Numbered from the stretch's first letter, positions 24,883 to 33,494 are shown. The stretch is DNA of 64,000 nucleotides from Paenibacillus_AA sp045062745 (GCF_045062745.1 NZ_JBJGED010000023.1:62001-126000); one strand, 5' to 3'. Program-made: numbers and translations. The notes: a model not told the origin generated them from the letters alone.

Positions 24883-26126
24883 TCGCGCGACCCCCATAAG
24901 TCGATCGCCGTCTTCAATTCTTGACGATCCGGCCGGGAGGCCGCCTCTTGAAGCGGGATGCCGGCCAGCGCCGCCTCGATCGCTTGGCGGAACGCCCGTC
25001 CGCCCGCAGCGGTCCCCATCGGGTGGCCGTGAATGCCGCCGCCGGCATTGACGACGACGTCGGTGCCGAAGTCGCGCAGAATGAGCGGCACGAGGCCGGG
25101 ATGGATGCCGGCCGACGGCACCGGGAAGCTCGGGCGCAGGTCGGCGGGCGCTCCGTAATCCGTCTCGAGGCGGTCGGTCGTCAGGGCATCCCTGATGGCG
25201 AGGTTTTCCTCGCGCGGCATGACGACGGAGCCGTACGGCGACGGGAACAGCACGAGATCGGCGCCGGCGAGCCGCATCAGCTTGCCGAGCAGCACGGAGG
25301 CCGCTATGCCGTAATACGGCGACGGGTACAGGGCGCCGGCCAGCGCGGGATGTGCCGCGATGGGGACGCGGATGTCCGGATGGCGGCTCAGCTCGTGCAG
25401 CACGTCGAAGCCGTAGGCGAGCACGTTGAACAGCAGCGCGTTCGCGCCGGCGTCGATCGCTTCCTTCGCCTTCGCGACGAGACCGGACGTCGGGCCGGTC
25501 AAGTTCACGGCGTAGAGCAGCTTCTGCCCGGTGACCCGCTCCGCTTCGGCGGCTGCGGCCATGCAGGTCTCGACCCGCTTGCCGATCGGAGTGAGCGGAT
25601 TCTCGAACAAAATCTCGTCGTCCTTGATCAGATCGACGCCGCCTAGCGCCTGATTGTAGAACTGCTCGCGTAGGCCGCTCAGATCGTGGCCGATGACGGA
25701 CTTGAAGATGCTCATGAGCAGCGGACGCTCCGATACGCCGAGCTGGTCTCGAACGCCGTGCATGCCGAATTTCGGCCCGGGGAACCGGCTCATGAACGAC
25801 TCCGACACGTGTAGATCGATCAGCCGGATGCAGCCGTCCATCGACAGCTTGCCGAAGACGGTGACGAGCAGCGCCGGGATGTCGGCGCTGAAGTTGATAT
25901 CCGGATAGGCGATGCGGATGTCCGCATAGCGCTCGGTGTTGGTGGAGTCCACCTCATGCACCTCGACGGACAGGACGCGGCCGAGATGCTTGTCCATCTC
26001 GGCTTTTTTCGCTTCCGGCAAGTCGGTCCAGCTGCCGACCGTTAGGCCGACCGCGATGGACAAAGCTTTTTTCTCGAAATCGGCCTTCTCGTCGAAGCAC
26101 CGGTATGAGGCGACACAGTAGCTCAT
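24879..26126 (-). CDS. mtnW: 2,3-diketo-5-methylthiopentyl-1-phosphate enolase (RuBisCO-like protein)
   Basis: MtnW is a form IV RuBisCO that enolises the diketo intermediate of methionine salvage; it does not fix CO2. The 415-residue protein keeps the Mg-binding motif KDDE, K168-E171, where the Lys is carbamylated in the family. It also has GIHGHP and other phosphate-contact loops in the C-terminal barrel. It starts 3 bases after the proC stop, so it is translated from the proline operon mRNA. No SAM riboswitch was seen before it. Confidence 0.94.
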   Translation of the reverse strand: MSYCVASYRCFDEKADFEKKALSIAVGLTVGSWTDLPEAKKAEMDKHLGRVLSVEVHEVDSTNTERYADIRIAYPDINFSADIPALLVTVFGKLSMDGCIRLIDLHVSESFMSRFPGPKFGMHGVRDQLGVSERPLLMSIFKSVIGHDLSGLREQFYNQALGGVDLIKDDEILFENPLTPIGKRVETCMAAAAEAERVTGQKLLYAVNLTGPTSGLVAKAKEAIDAGANALLFNVLAYGFDVLHELSRHPDIRVPIAAHPALAGALYPSPYYGIAASVLLGKLMRLAGADLVLFPSPYGSVVMPREENLAIRDALTTDRLETDYGAPADLRPSFPVPSAGIHPGLVPLILRDFGTDVVVNAGGGIHGHPMGTAAGGRAFRQAIEAALAGIPLQEAASRPDRQELKTAIDLWGSRE

Positions 26127-26129
26127 CGA

Positions 26130-27020
26130 TTATCCCTGCTTTCCTGCGGCAGGCACATACTTCGCCGCCAGCTCGTCGCCCATCTCGCGCGAGCGGTCGG
26201 CGGAGCGGTGGACGGCGGAGATGACGCCTGCCGTGAAATGATGCGCGTCCAGCTTCTCTATCGCGGCCTGGGTAGCTCCGTTCGGCGAAGTGACCTTGCG
26301 GCGCAACTCGGCCGGATCTTCGCCCGTCACCCGGACCATCTCGCCGGCCCCGAGCACCGTCTGGATCGTCAGCTCCCGGGACGCCTCCGGGGTCAAGCCT
26401 CCCTGGACGCCGGCGGCGATCATCGCTTCCATCATGTAATAAATGTAGGCGGGACCGCTGCCGGATACGCCGGTCACGATCTCGAGCTGCCGCTCCTCGA
26501 CCTCGACGGCGATGCCTACGGCACGGAACAGCGCGAGCGCGATCTCGCGCTGTTCGCCTGACACGCTCCCCGAGAAGCTGACACCGGAGGCGCCGAGTCC
26601 GATCGTGCTCGACGTGTTCGGCATCGTGCGCGCGATCGGGCGCGGCCCGCCGAGCAGCGTTTCGATCGTGGCGATGGAGACGCCGGCGAGCACCGAGACG
26701 ACGAGCTGACGCTCGGAGATGAGGGAGGCGACCCGGCCAATACCGGCGCCGGCATCCTTCGGCTTCATCGCCAGGACGACGATGTCGGCCGACCGGATCA
26801 GCTGATCCTTCCTGGCCGGCTCCTCGGCGAACTGTACGCCGTAAGTCTCGTTCAGCTCGCGCAGCCGTTCGTTGTTGGCCCGGTTCACGACACTGATGGC
26901 CGCCGGTTCGACGAGCCTGCGCTCGATGAGCCCGCGGAAGATTGCTTCGGCCATCGAGCCCGCCCCGACGAAGCAAAGGCGGCGTCCGGCCAGCAGGCTG
27001 GGGGTATGGTTATCGTTCAT
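26130..27020 (-). CDS. proC: Pyrroline-5-carboxylate reductase
   Basis: ProC reduces pyrroline-5-carboxylate to proline with NAD(P)H, the last step of proline synthesis. The 296-residue protein has the Rossmann motif CFVGAGSMAEAI near residues 15-26 and VLAMKP. The C-terminal dimer domain has VTGVSGSGPAYIYYMMEA and SPNGATQAAIEKL. AGGAGG lies 9 bases before the ATG. It is separated from proA by 89 bases that contain a hairpin, and is followed 3 bases later by mtnW. Confidence 0.95.
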   Translation of the reverse strand: MNDNHTPSLLAGRRLCFVGAGSMAEAIFRGLIERRLVEPAAISVVNRANNERLRELNETYGVQFAEEPARKDQLIRSADIVVLAMKPKDAGAGIGRVASLISERQLVVSVLAGVSIATIETLLGGPRPIARTMPNTSSTIGLGASGVSFSGSVSGEQREIALALFRAVGIAVEVEERQLEIVTGVSGSGPAYIYYMMEAMIAAGVQGGLTPEASRELTIQTVLGAGEMVRVTGEDPAELRRKVTSPNGATQAAIEKLDAHHFTAGVISAVHRSADRSREMGDELAAKYVPAAGKQG

Positions 27021-27059
27021 CTTAACAAACCTCCTCCATTTTGCTTCGGATATTGAATG

Positions 27060-27098
27060 ATAAAGGGTCCATCCCGTTATCGTAACCTAGATGGACCC
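27060..27098 (-). terminator. Hairpin between proA and proC
   Basis: On the reverse strand GGGTCCATC pairs with GATGGACCC and is followed by TTTAT. It could terminate weakly, or stabilise or divide the transcript. The T run is short. Confidence 0.45.
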
Positions 27099-27109
27099 AG
27101 CAACACAAC

Positions 27110-28357
27110 TTACCCTCGAATCTGGCCGCTCCCCACAATCGTGAACTTAGTGGACGTCAGCGCCGGCAGCCCCATCGGGCCTCTCGCATGCAGCTTCTGC
27201 GTGCTGATGCCGATCTCGGCGCCATAGCCGAACTCGAAGCCGTCGGTGAAGCGAGTGGAGGCGTTATGGTAGACGGCTGCGGCATCCACTTCCTGCAGGA
27301 AGCGGGCCGCGTTCTCCGCATTCTCCGTCACGATGCATTCTGAATGAAGCGTGCCGTACGTACGGATGTGAGCGAGTGCTTCGTCCAGGCCGTCGACGAC
27401 CTTGACGGCGAGGATGTAGTCGCCGAATTCGGTGCCCCAATCCGCATCGGTCGCCGCCTTCATCCACGGGACGAGCTCGCGGGAACCGGCACAGCCGCGC
27501 AGCTCGACGTTCAGTTCGCGGAACCGTTCAGCCAGAGCAGGCAGCTCCCGCACCGCATAGTCGCGATGGACGAGCAGCGTCTCCATTGCGTTGCACACTG
27601 AAGGGCGCTGCACCTTCGCGTTGATCGCGATCGACGTCGCGAGCTCCGGAGTCGCTTCGCGGTCCAGGTACGTGTGGCAGACGCCTTCCCCGGTCTCGAT
27701 GACCGGCACGGTGGCGTTCTGCACGACGTTCTGGATCAGCGCGCGGCCGCCGCGCGGGATAACCACGTCGAGAAGGCCGTTCAGTTTCAGCATCTCATCG
27801 ACCGAAGACCGGTCCGAGCTAAGCACGAGCTGGAGCGCCTCGGCCGGCATTGCCGTCTGCCCGAGTGCCGCCCGCATCGTCTCGACAATGCGGCGGTTCG
27901 ACTCCAGCGCCGCGGAGCCGCCGCGCAGGACGACGGCGTTGCCGGTCTTCAGACACAGCCCGGCGGCATCGACGGTGACGTTCGGCCGGGCCTCGTACAC
28001 CATCCCGATGACGCCGATCGGTACGCTCCACTTGCGGATGAGCAGGCCGTTCGGGCGGTGCGTCTCCTCGAGCAAGCGGCCGACCGGGTCGGGCAGATCG
28101 GCGACTTGGCGCAGCCCTTCGGCGATCCCTTCGATCCGCGCTTCGTTCAGGGCGAGCCGGTCGAGCAGGGAGGCGCTCGTGCCGTTGTCCCGCCCGCGCT
28201 GGAGGTCGATCGCATTCGCCTCGAGAATCGCGGCCGTATCTTTCAAGAGCGCCTCCGCCATACGCCGCAGCGCTTCATTCTTCTGATCGGTGGTCAAGCC
28301 GGCCATCCGGCCCGCGGCGCCCTTAGCCAGCGCCGCCTTCTCTCTTACTTCACTCAT
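27110..28357 (-). CDS. proA: Gamma-glutamyl phosphate reductase
   Basis: ProA reduces glutamyl-5-phosphate to glutamate semialdehyde with NADPH. The 415-residue protein belongs to the aldehyde dehydrogenase fold. It has GVIGMVYEARPNVT, the nucleotide loop VVLRGGSAA, and the catalytic Cys in RPSVCNAMETLLV. The ATG at 28357 overlaps the proB stop by 4 bases. A longer ORF continues upstream, but only through the proB sequence in another frame, so I leave it out. Confidence 0.95.
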   Translation of the reverse strand: MSEVREKAALAKGAAGRMAGLTTDQKNEALRRMAEALLKDTAAILEANAIDLQRGRDNGTSASLLDRLALNEARIEGIAEGLRQVADLPDPVGRLLEETHRPNGLLIRKWSVPIGVIGMVYEARPNVTVDAAGLCLKTGNAVVLRGGSAALESNRRIVETMRAALGQTAMPAEALQLVLSSDRSSVDEMLKLNGLLDVVIPRGGRALIQNVVQNATVPVIETGEGVCHTYLDREATPELATSIAINAKVQRPSVCNAMETLLVHRDYAVRELPALAERFRELNVELRGCAGSRELVPWMKAATDADWGTEFGDYILAVKVVDGLDEALAHIRTYGTLHSECIVTENAENAARFLQEVDAAAVYHNASTRFTDGFEFGYGAEIGISTQKLHARGPMGLPALTSTKFTIVGSGQIRG

Positions 28358-29499
28358 CTCGGTACCCCTCCATTCTCGGATTGCAGCCCCTGCGGGGCCA
28401 GGGTGATCCATTCGTCGCGGTGGATCACCTCGATGCGGCTCACGTCGACGCGCCGCTGCACTTCTTCCGTAGACAGCCCGGCGGCTGCCTGCAGTTGCCA
28501 CGCGGCGTAGTTCACCACGCCGCGGCCGAGCACATCCCCGGCGCGGTTCACGACCTCGATGACGTCGCCGGGGTGGAAGTCGCCCTCGACACCGACGACG
28601 CCGGCCGGAAGCAGGCTGCGACCGCCGGCGACGAGCGCCGTCTCCGCGCCGGCGTCGACGACCGCGCGCCCGTGCGCGAGGGAGTGGAAGCCGATCCACT
28701 GCTTCTTCGTCGAGAGTGTATGCAGGCTCGTCTCGAAGTACGTGCCCTTGCCGTCCTCGCCGACGCCGAGTGCTAGATCGCCGGGCTCGGCCGCCTTGCC
28801 GACGAAGACGGGCACTCCGCCGCGGACGGCGATACGCGCCGCCTCGATCTTCGAACGCATCCCGCCGGTGCCGACGGAGGAGCCGGAGCCGCCGGCCATC
28901 CGGAACAGCTCCTCGCTGATGACGCCAACCCGCTCGATGCGCCGGGCCTCGGCGTTCTTCCGCGGATCGTCCGTGTACAGGCCGTCCGTGTCGGTGACGA
29001 TCAGCAGCCGGTCGGCCTTGATCAGCGTAGCCACGAGGGCGGACAGCTTGTCGTTGTCGCCGAACTTCTGCTCCAGCTCGTCGACCGCCACCGTATCGTT
29101 CTCGTTAATGATCGGGATAACGCCATGCTGCAGCAGCTCCTCCAGCGTGTGCAGGGCGTTGTCGATCCGCTTGCGGTTCGAGAAGTCGGCCCGTGTGAGC
29201 AGGATCTGCGCGACCGCATAGCCGTGCCGGGCGAACGCTTCATTATAGCATTGCATGAGCAGCGCCTGGCCGACGGCGGCTGACGCTTGCTTCTCGTGCA
29301 CGAGTTTGGGCCGCCTCGGGTAGCCGATGCGCCGGAAGCCGGCGGCTACGGCGCCGGACGTCACGAGGAGCACTTGGTAGCCCAGCTCCCGGAGCGCCGC
29401 GAGCTCAGAGGCGAAATATTCGATTTTGTCGCGGTTCAGTCCGCCTTCGTCGGAAGTGAGCGAGCTGCTGCCGATCTTCACTACGATTCGTCGGTTCAT
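28354..29499 (-). CDS. proB: Glutamate 5-kinase
   Basis: ProB phosphorylates glutamate and is the usual feedback-controlled step of proline synthesis. The 381-residue protein has an amino-acid-kinase domain (VVKIGSSSLT at 5-14, INENDTVA, TDTDGLYTDDP). A C-terminal PUA domain (about 280-360) follows. The ATG at 29499 is preceded by GGAG; a TTG at 29532 would lie within the upstream repeat. Expression is probably controlled by the proline T-box upstream. Confidence 0.95.
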   Translation of the reverse strand: MNRRIVVKIGSSSLTSDEGGLNRDKIEYFASELAALRELGYQVLLVTSGAVAAGFRRIGYPRRPKLVHEKQASAAVGQALLMQCYNEAFARHGYAVAQILLTRADFSNRKRIDNALHTLEELLQHGVIPIINENDTVAVDELEQKFGDNDKLSALVATLIKADRLLIVTDTDGLYTDDPRKNAEARRIERVGVISEELFRMAGGSGSSVGTGGMRSKIEAARIAVRGGVPVFVGKAAEPGDLALGVGEDGKGTYFETSLHTLSTKKQWIGFHSLAHGRAVVDAGAETALVAGGRSLLPAGVVGVEGDFHPGDVIEVVNRAGDVLGRGVVNYAAWQLQAAAGLSTEEVQRRVDVSRIEVIHRDEWITLAPQGLQSENGGVPR

Positions 29500-29524
29500 T
29501 AGAGGGACGCTCCTTCCCGAGAAA

Positions 29525-29598
29525 CCCCACAAAGTGACGTAGGACTTCGAAGTTTATTCCAGGGCAAAGCCTCTTTGCGGAGACCCCGGATTAATAAA
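29525..29598. repeat. Hairpin-forming intergenic repeat, copy 2
   Basis: On the reverse strand this contains TTATTAATCCGGGGTC, CCGCAAAG and CACTTTGTGGGG, matching the copy at 19103-19170 at both ends. The middle differs. CCGCAAAG and CTTTGTGG can pair. It lies between the T-box terminator and the proB start, so it is part of the proB mRNA leader when the T-box is read through. Confidence 0.65.
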
Positions 29599-29607
29599 AT
29601 CTACAAG

Positions 29608-29877
29608 GTCAAAAAAAGACTTCCGTCCTTAATGTATAAGGACGAAAGTCTGAGCTTCCGCGGTACCACCTTAGTTGATGAGTCCAACACTCATCCGTCT
29701 TCATAAAGCCCATGTAACAGCGGGCCGCGCTGTCCGGCTCGTCGCCGGCCGTTCGGGGATGGGTTCGGTCAGTCAGGTCGGTAAATTTTCGCAGCCTGGA
29801 AATTTACTCTCTGATTCGACTGGGGCTGGCCTACTGGTCCCGTCTTCACGTTTATGTGGATGTTGCGATTCGATTTC
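29608..29877 (-). promoter_or_regulatory. Proline-specific T-box riboswitch of proBAC-mtnWXB
   Basis: The reverse strand shows all main T-box parts. Stem I has AGTA on the 5' side of the specifier loop and GAA-CCC-A on the other side, with the specifier codon CCC (Pro) at 29761-29763. The distal loop elements AGAGAG and GGCTGCGAAA are present. The antiterminator contains AAGGTGGTACCGCGG (29658-29672). A strong terminator follows (29611-29651; stem with AGACTTTCGTCC and GGACGGAAGTCT, then seven T). Uncharged tRNA-Pro with anticodon GGG would pair with CCC and the T-box and permit transcription. The specifier fits the first genes of the operon. Confidence 0.93.
29611..29651 (-). terminator. T-box terminator
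   Basis: The stem formed by AGACTTTCGTCCTT and AAGGACGGAAGTCT on the reverse strand ends in seven T residues. Its 5' arm lies just after the conserved T-box sequence, as expected for the terminator alternative. Confidence 0.92.
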
Positions 29878-29882
29878 TTATT

Positions 29883-29911
29883 AGAATAGCACGGGGAAGG
29901 GCGGTTGTAAA
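29883..29911 (-). promoter_or_regulatory. SigA promoter of the proline T-box transcript
   Basis: TTTACA (29906-29911), a 17-base spacer and TGC-TATTCT (ending 29883) on the reverse strand form a good extended promoter. It places the start near 29877. It sits just after the mtnE stop, so the proline operon has its own promoter. Confidence 0.75.
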
Positions 29912-29922
29912 GATGATCCGGC

Positions 29923-31122
29923 CTAGAACAAATTCAGCCCGCCGATCCGGCTCACCGCTTCCTTCAGCCGGTCCTCCGAGGAGAGGAGGCCGATGCGCAC
30001 ATAGCCTTCGCCGTTCCGGCCGAAGCCGATGCCGGGCGCAGCCATCACATTCGCCCGCTCCAGGAGCGTGTCGGCTAGCTCGGCGGATGTGAAGCCCTTG
30101 GGGACCGGCAGCCAGGCGAAGAATGAACCCGGCGACGGCAAAGCCTGCCAGCCGATGTCGGAGAGAGCCCCATAGAAAGCATTGCGTCTCGATTCGTACA
30201 TGGCGACGAGCTCCCGCACGCAGTCCTGCGGCCCGGTGAGCGCCGTCGCCGCGGCCGCCTGTATGCCACCGAACAGGCTGCAATAGTAGTGATCCTGCAT
30301 CAGATTGATGAGCCGGACGAGCTCCGGATTGCCAAGCGCGAAGCCGACTCTCCAGCCGGCCATGTTATATGTCTTCGACAGCGTATAGAGCTCGATGCCG
30401 ACTTCCTTAGCGCCAGGCTGCTCAAGGAAGCTGACCGGCCGCTTCCCGTCGAAGCCGATCGCACCGTAGGCGAAGTCGCTGACGACCGCGATCCCGTTCT
30501 TGGCCGCGAAGCGGATCGTCTCCTCATAGAAGGAGACGGGGGCGGTCGCGCCGGTCGGGTTGTTCGGATAATTGATGAACATCAGCTTCGCCCGTTCCAG
30601 CTCGCGTGGCGACAGCGCGGAGTAGTCCGGCAGGAAGGCGTTCGATTCGCGCAGCGGCATGAACGCCATCTCCGCGCCCGCAAGCGCGACCCCCGACCAA
30701 TAGTCGGGATAGCCCGGGTCCGGCACGAGGCACACGTCGCCCGGACCCAGCATAATTTGGCTGATCTCCACGAGCCCGGTCTTCCCGCCGAACAGCACCG
30801 CCACTTCCGTATCCGGGTCGAGGTCGACGCCGTAATCTTCCTTGTACCGGGCGGCGACGGCCTCCTTCAGGAACCGATAGCCGCTGAAGGGCGGATATTT
30901 ATGATAAAGCGGATTGGGCGCGGCTTCCTGCAGCGCAGCGACGATATGCGGCGGCGTCGGCTGATCCGGATTGCCTTGGCCCAAATTGATGACGTCATGG
31001 CCAAGCGAGATCTGATGGTTGACCTTGCTTACAAGGGAAGCGAAAAATTGCTCCGGGAGCCGCTTCATGCGGTCGGCCGGCTCGATGGCGAATGCAGATT
31101 TTACAGGGGCAGGATAAGTCAA
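29923..31122 (-). CDS. mtnE: Aminotransferase of methionine salvage (glutamine-dependent)
   Basis: This PLP-dependent class I aminotransferase converts 4-methylthio-2-oxobutanoate to methionine, using mainly glutamine as donor. The roughly 399-residue protein has NPDQPTPPHI, YPDYWSGVALA, INYPNNPTGA and the PLP Lys in LYTLSKTYNMAGWRVGF. The sequence resembles B. subtilis MtnE (YkrV), and mtnU lies divergently beside it as in B. subtilis, which supports MtnE over AspB. I prefer the TTG at 31122, 8 bases after GGAG; the GTG at 31131 overlaps that site. Confidence 0.87.
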   Translation of the reverse strand: MTYPAPVKSAFAIEPADRMKRLPEQFFASLVSKVNHQISLGHDVINLGQGNPDQPTPPHIVAALQEAAPNPLYHKYPPFSGYRFLKEAVAARYKEDYGVDLDPDTEVAVLFGGKTGLVEISQIMLGPGDVCLVPDPGYPDYWSGVALAGAEMAFMPLRESNAFLPDYSALSPRELERAKLMFINYPNNPTGATAPVSFYEETIRFAAKNGIAVVSDFAYGAIGFDGKRPVSFLEQPGAKEVGIELYTLSKTYNMAGWRVGFALGNPELVRLINLMQDHYYCSLFGGIQAAAATALTGPQDCVRELVAMYESRRNAFYGALSDIGWQALPSPGSFFAWLPVPKGFTSAELADTLLERANVMAAPGIGFGRNGEGYVRIGLLSSEDRLKEAVSRIGGLNLF

Positions 31123-31152
31123 AGTTCTCACTCCGATTGTTGGAATATCCTG

Positions 31153-31181
31153 ATTATACTTCGAACCGGTTCATTTTCCAA
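31153..31181 (-). promoter_or_regulatory. SigA promoter of mtnE with internal palindrome
   Basis: TTGGAA (31176-31181), a 17-base spacer and TATAAT (31153-31158) on the reverse strand. The spacer contains the perfect palindrome GAACCGGTTC (31163-31172), a possible operator. Confidence 0.75.
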
Positions 31182-31193
31182 TTCATCCGGCGG

Positions 31194-31222
31194 TTGTCGT
31201 CGCATCTAAGTTAGTCTAAGAT
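31194..31222 (+). promoter_or_regulatory. SigA promoter of mtnU
   Basis: TTGTCG (31194-31199), a 17-base spacer and TAAGAT (31217-31222) give a start about 28 bases before the mtnU ATG. Confidence 0.6.
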
Positions 31223-31256
31223 AGAAGAAAATGAACGTAAGCGGGGGAAATGGACG

Positions 31257-32060
31257 ATGACTGAACAGGCGCCACTACGAGTATCCGTCCTGCAGATGGA
31301 TATCGCCATCGGCGAGCCGGATCGCAATTTCGCGCGGCTGAACGAGCTGCTGTGCGAAGCGGTTGCGTCGGAGCCGAAGCCGGATGTGATCGTCGTACCG
31401 GAGATGTGGAACACCGGCTATGCGCTCGATCGCATCCAAGAGCTCGCCGATCCGAACGGCGAACGAACGAAGCGGACGATCTCGGCCTTCTGCCGCGAGC
31501 ATGGCGTCCATGTAATCGCCGGCTCCATCGCCGAGAAGACGGGGAATGACGTACGCAACACAATCTATGCCTTCGACCGGAAAGGGAGGGAGAACGGAAG
31601 CTATTCCAAAATTCATCTGTTCCGGTTGATGGATGAGGAGAAGCACCTGGCTGCAGGCGACCAGTTGGGCGAGCTGCAGCTGGACGGCGTACAGGCCGGG
31701 ATGATGATCTGCTACGACATCCGATTCCCGGAGCTGTCCCGCAAGCTCGCGCTCCAAGGGGCGAAAGTATTGTTCGTACCGGCCGAATGGCCGCATCCGA
31801 GGCTCCATCATTGGCGTACGCTGCTGACCGCCCGTGCGATCGAGAATCAGATGTACGTCGTCGCCTGCAACCGGGTCGGGCGCAGCGGGACTACCGACTT
31901 CTTCGGCCATTCCATGATCATCGATCCGTGGGGCGATGTGATTGCGGAAGGCGATGAGGAAGAAAGGATTATTCGGGGGGAGCTGGATCTCAGCCTCGTG
32001 GACAAAGTGAGAACGACGATCCCGGTATTCAAGGACCGCAGGCCGGAGCTTTACGTCTAG
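31257..32060 (+). CDS. mtnU: Nitrilase-family omega-amidase MtnU
   Basis: This 267-residue carbon-nitrogen hydrolase has the Glu-Lys-Cys triad: Glu in VVPEMWNTGY, Lys in YSKIHLF and Cys in MICYDIRFPE. The partner of MtnE removes the amide from 2-oxoglutaramate, making glutamine transamination irreversible; divergent placement beside mtnE agrees with this. GCGGGGGAAA precedes the ATG. A long hairpin follows. Confidence 0.88.
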   Translation: MTEQAPLRVSVLQMDIAIGEPDRNFARLNELLCEAVASEPKPDVIVVPEMWNTGYALDRIQELADPNGERTKRTISAFCREHGVHVIAGSIAEKTGNDVRNTIYAFDRKGRENGSYSKIHLFRLMDEEKHLAAGDQLGELQLDGVQAGMMICYDIRFPELSRKLALQGAKVLFVPAEWPHPRLHHWRTLLTARAIENQMYVVACNRVGRSGTTDFFGHSMIIDPWGDVIAEGDEEERIIRGELDLSLVDKVRTTIPVFKDRRPELYV

Positions 32061-32079
32061 TCCGTGCATGCAGCGAGAG

Positions 32080-32144
32080 ACGGTTTGACGAAGCACGATG
32101 GCGTTCGCTGCGAGCGCAATTCGACTCTTGTCAAACCGTGTTTT
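32080..32144 (+). terminator. Hairpin after mtnU
   Basis: ACGGTTTGAC (32080-32089) pairs perfectly with GTCAAACCGT (32130-32139); GTTTTG follows. It is probably the mtnU terminator, although the loop is long and the T run short. Confidence 0.55.
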
Positions 32145-32229
32145 GTGTGCTTGAATAAAGACAGGTTAGAAACATGTATGCACAAAGTAGGCATCTGATC
32201 TGAGAAGATTTTCGGGGAGGAAATCAGCG

Positions 32230-33489
32230 ATGAGTGAATGGTCTGCGATTACGAACGAAAGTTGGAATTCCCGGCTCAAGGCATCCGTTCCATGGGGATC
32301 CAGTACGAGCTCGAAGGCACCGGGTTTGATGCCGGAAGAGCCGGCCGTCATAGTGAAAGGCCAAGGATGCCGGGTGTGGGACGCGGAGGGCCGGTCCTTT
32401 ATCGATTTCCGCAACGGGCTTGGCCCGATTACGCTCGGCTACCAGTACCCGGATGTGGATGAAGCGATCCGCGCTCAGCTGTCGAACGGCATTATTTTCG
32501 GGCATCCCCATCCGCTCGAAGCGGAAGTGGCGGAGCTGCTGTGCGAGGTTATTCCTTGCGCCGAGCAGGCGCGGTTCCTCAAGACCGGAGGGGAAGCGCT
32601 GGCTGCGGCCATCCGCATCGCACGCGCTTACACCGGTCGCGATCATATTATTCAGGTAGGCTACAACGGATGGGTGAACACGCTCGGTTCCGGCGGACTC
32701 TCGCTTCCGGGCGTGCAGTCGTCCGGCTCTTCTATCCCGGGCGTCCCCGCCGCGCTAACGGCGTTGCATCACGTCGCGCGATGGAACGATGTCGTCGGGC
32801 TCGAGCAGCTGCTGGACGCCTATACCGGCCAAGTGGCGGCCGTCGTTATCGCGGCCGATTATGTGGGGATGGCGGCTGGAGCGCAGTATTACCCCGCCGT
32901 CCGCGAGTTGACTCGCAAGCACGGGACGCTGCTCGTGTACGATGAGATCGTCACCGGCTTCCGGATGGCGCTGGGCGGCATTCAAGAGTACTTCGGCGTC
33001 ACGCCCGATCTTGCCGTGTTCAGCAAAGGGATGGCGAACGGCATGCCGATCTCCGCGTACGTAGGCCGCAAGGAAGTGATGTCGGTCGTCAAACCGGGCG
33101 GCGCAGTCGTCTCCTCCACGTTCGGAGGGGAGACCTTGTCCCTGGCGGCTGTCAAGGCTGCCGTGAACGTCTATCGGACGCAAAACGTGATCGACCATAT
33201 CTGGAAGCAAGGCGAAGCGATGTGGACGGGGTTGAACGAGCGGTTCGCCCGCCACGGCATCGCTCTGGAGATGAAAGGGATGTTCCCTTGTCCGTCGATT
33301 ACGACGAAGCCAGGTGCCGAGGACGGATTAACGAACCGATTCCTGCGCGAAGCGTATCGTCAAGGCGTCTCGCTGTACAACGTCTCTTATGTGAACTTCA
33401 GCCATAAGGAGGCCGATATCGCCGAAGCGCTCGACCGCCTCGATGAAGCTTGCCGCAACGTCGCCGCCGTGCAGCTGGGGCAGGGGTAA
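32230..33489 (+). CDS. Class III PLP-dependent aminotransferase (glutamate-semialdehyde aminomutase-like)
   Basis: This 419-residue cytosolic enzyme has the class III fold type I pattern. The PLP Lys is in DLAVFSKGMANGMPISAYVG, the Asp is in VYDEIVTGFR, and GGEALAAAIRIARAYTGR belongs to the cofactor phosphate region. It is most like the glutamate-1-semialdehyde aminomutase branch, which also contains many aminotransferases of secondary pathways. No hem gene is nearby, so a haem role is unlikely here. GGGGAGG precedes the ATG. It is followed within 5 bases by an amidohydrolase and then a second, forming a probable three-gene operon of unknown purpose. Confidence 0.82.
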   Translation: MSEWSAITNESWNSRLKASVPWGSSTSSKAPGLMPEEPAVIVKGQGCRVWDAEGRSFIDFRNGLGPITLGYQYPDVDEAIRAQLSNGIIFGHPHPLEAEVAELLCEVIPCAEQARFLKTGGEALAAAIRIARAYTGRDHIIQVGYNGWVNTLGSGGLSLPGVQSSGSSIPGVPAALTALHHVARWNDVVGLEQLLDAYTGQVAAVVIAADYVGMAAGAQYYPAVRELTRKHGTLLVYDEIVTGFRMALGGIQEYFGVTPDLAVFSKGMANGMPISAYVGRKEVMSVVKPGGAVVSSTFGGETLSLAAVKAAVNVYRTQNVIDHIWKQGEAMWTGLNERFARHGIALEMKGMFPCPSITTKPGAEDGLTNRFLREAYRQGVSLYNVSYVNFSHKEADIAEALDRLDEACRNVAAVQLGQG

Positions 33490-33494
33490 GCGCG

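Noticed and set aside
28358..28699. N-terminal extension of proA
   Set aside because: It is the shadow of proB in another frame, very Arg-rich; the ATG at 28357 gives the normal ProA start.
26127..31256. SAM riboswitch for the mtn genes
   Set aside because: No SAM-box core sequence was seen before mtnW or mtnE; the only riboswitch visible is the proline T-box.
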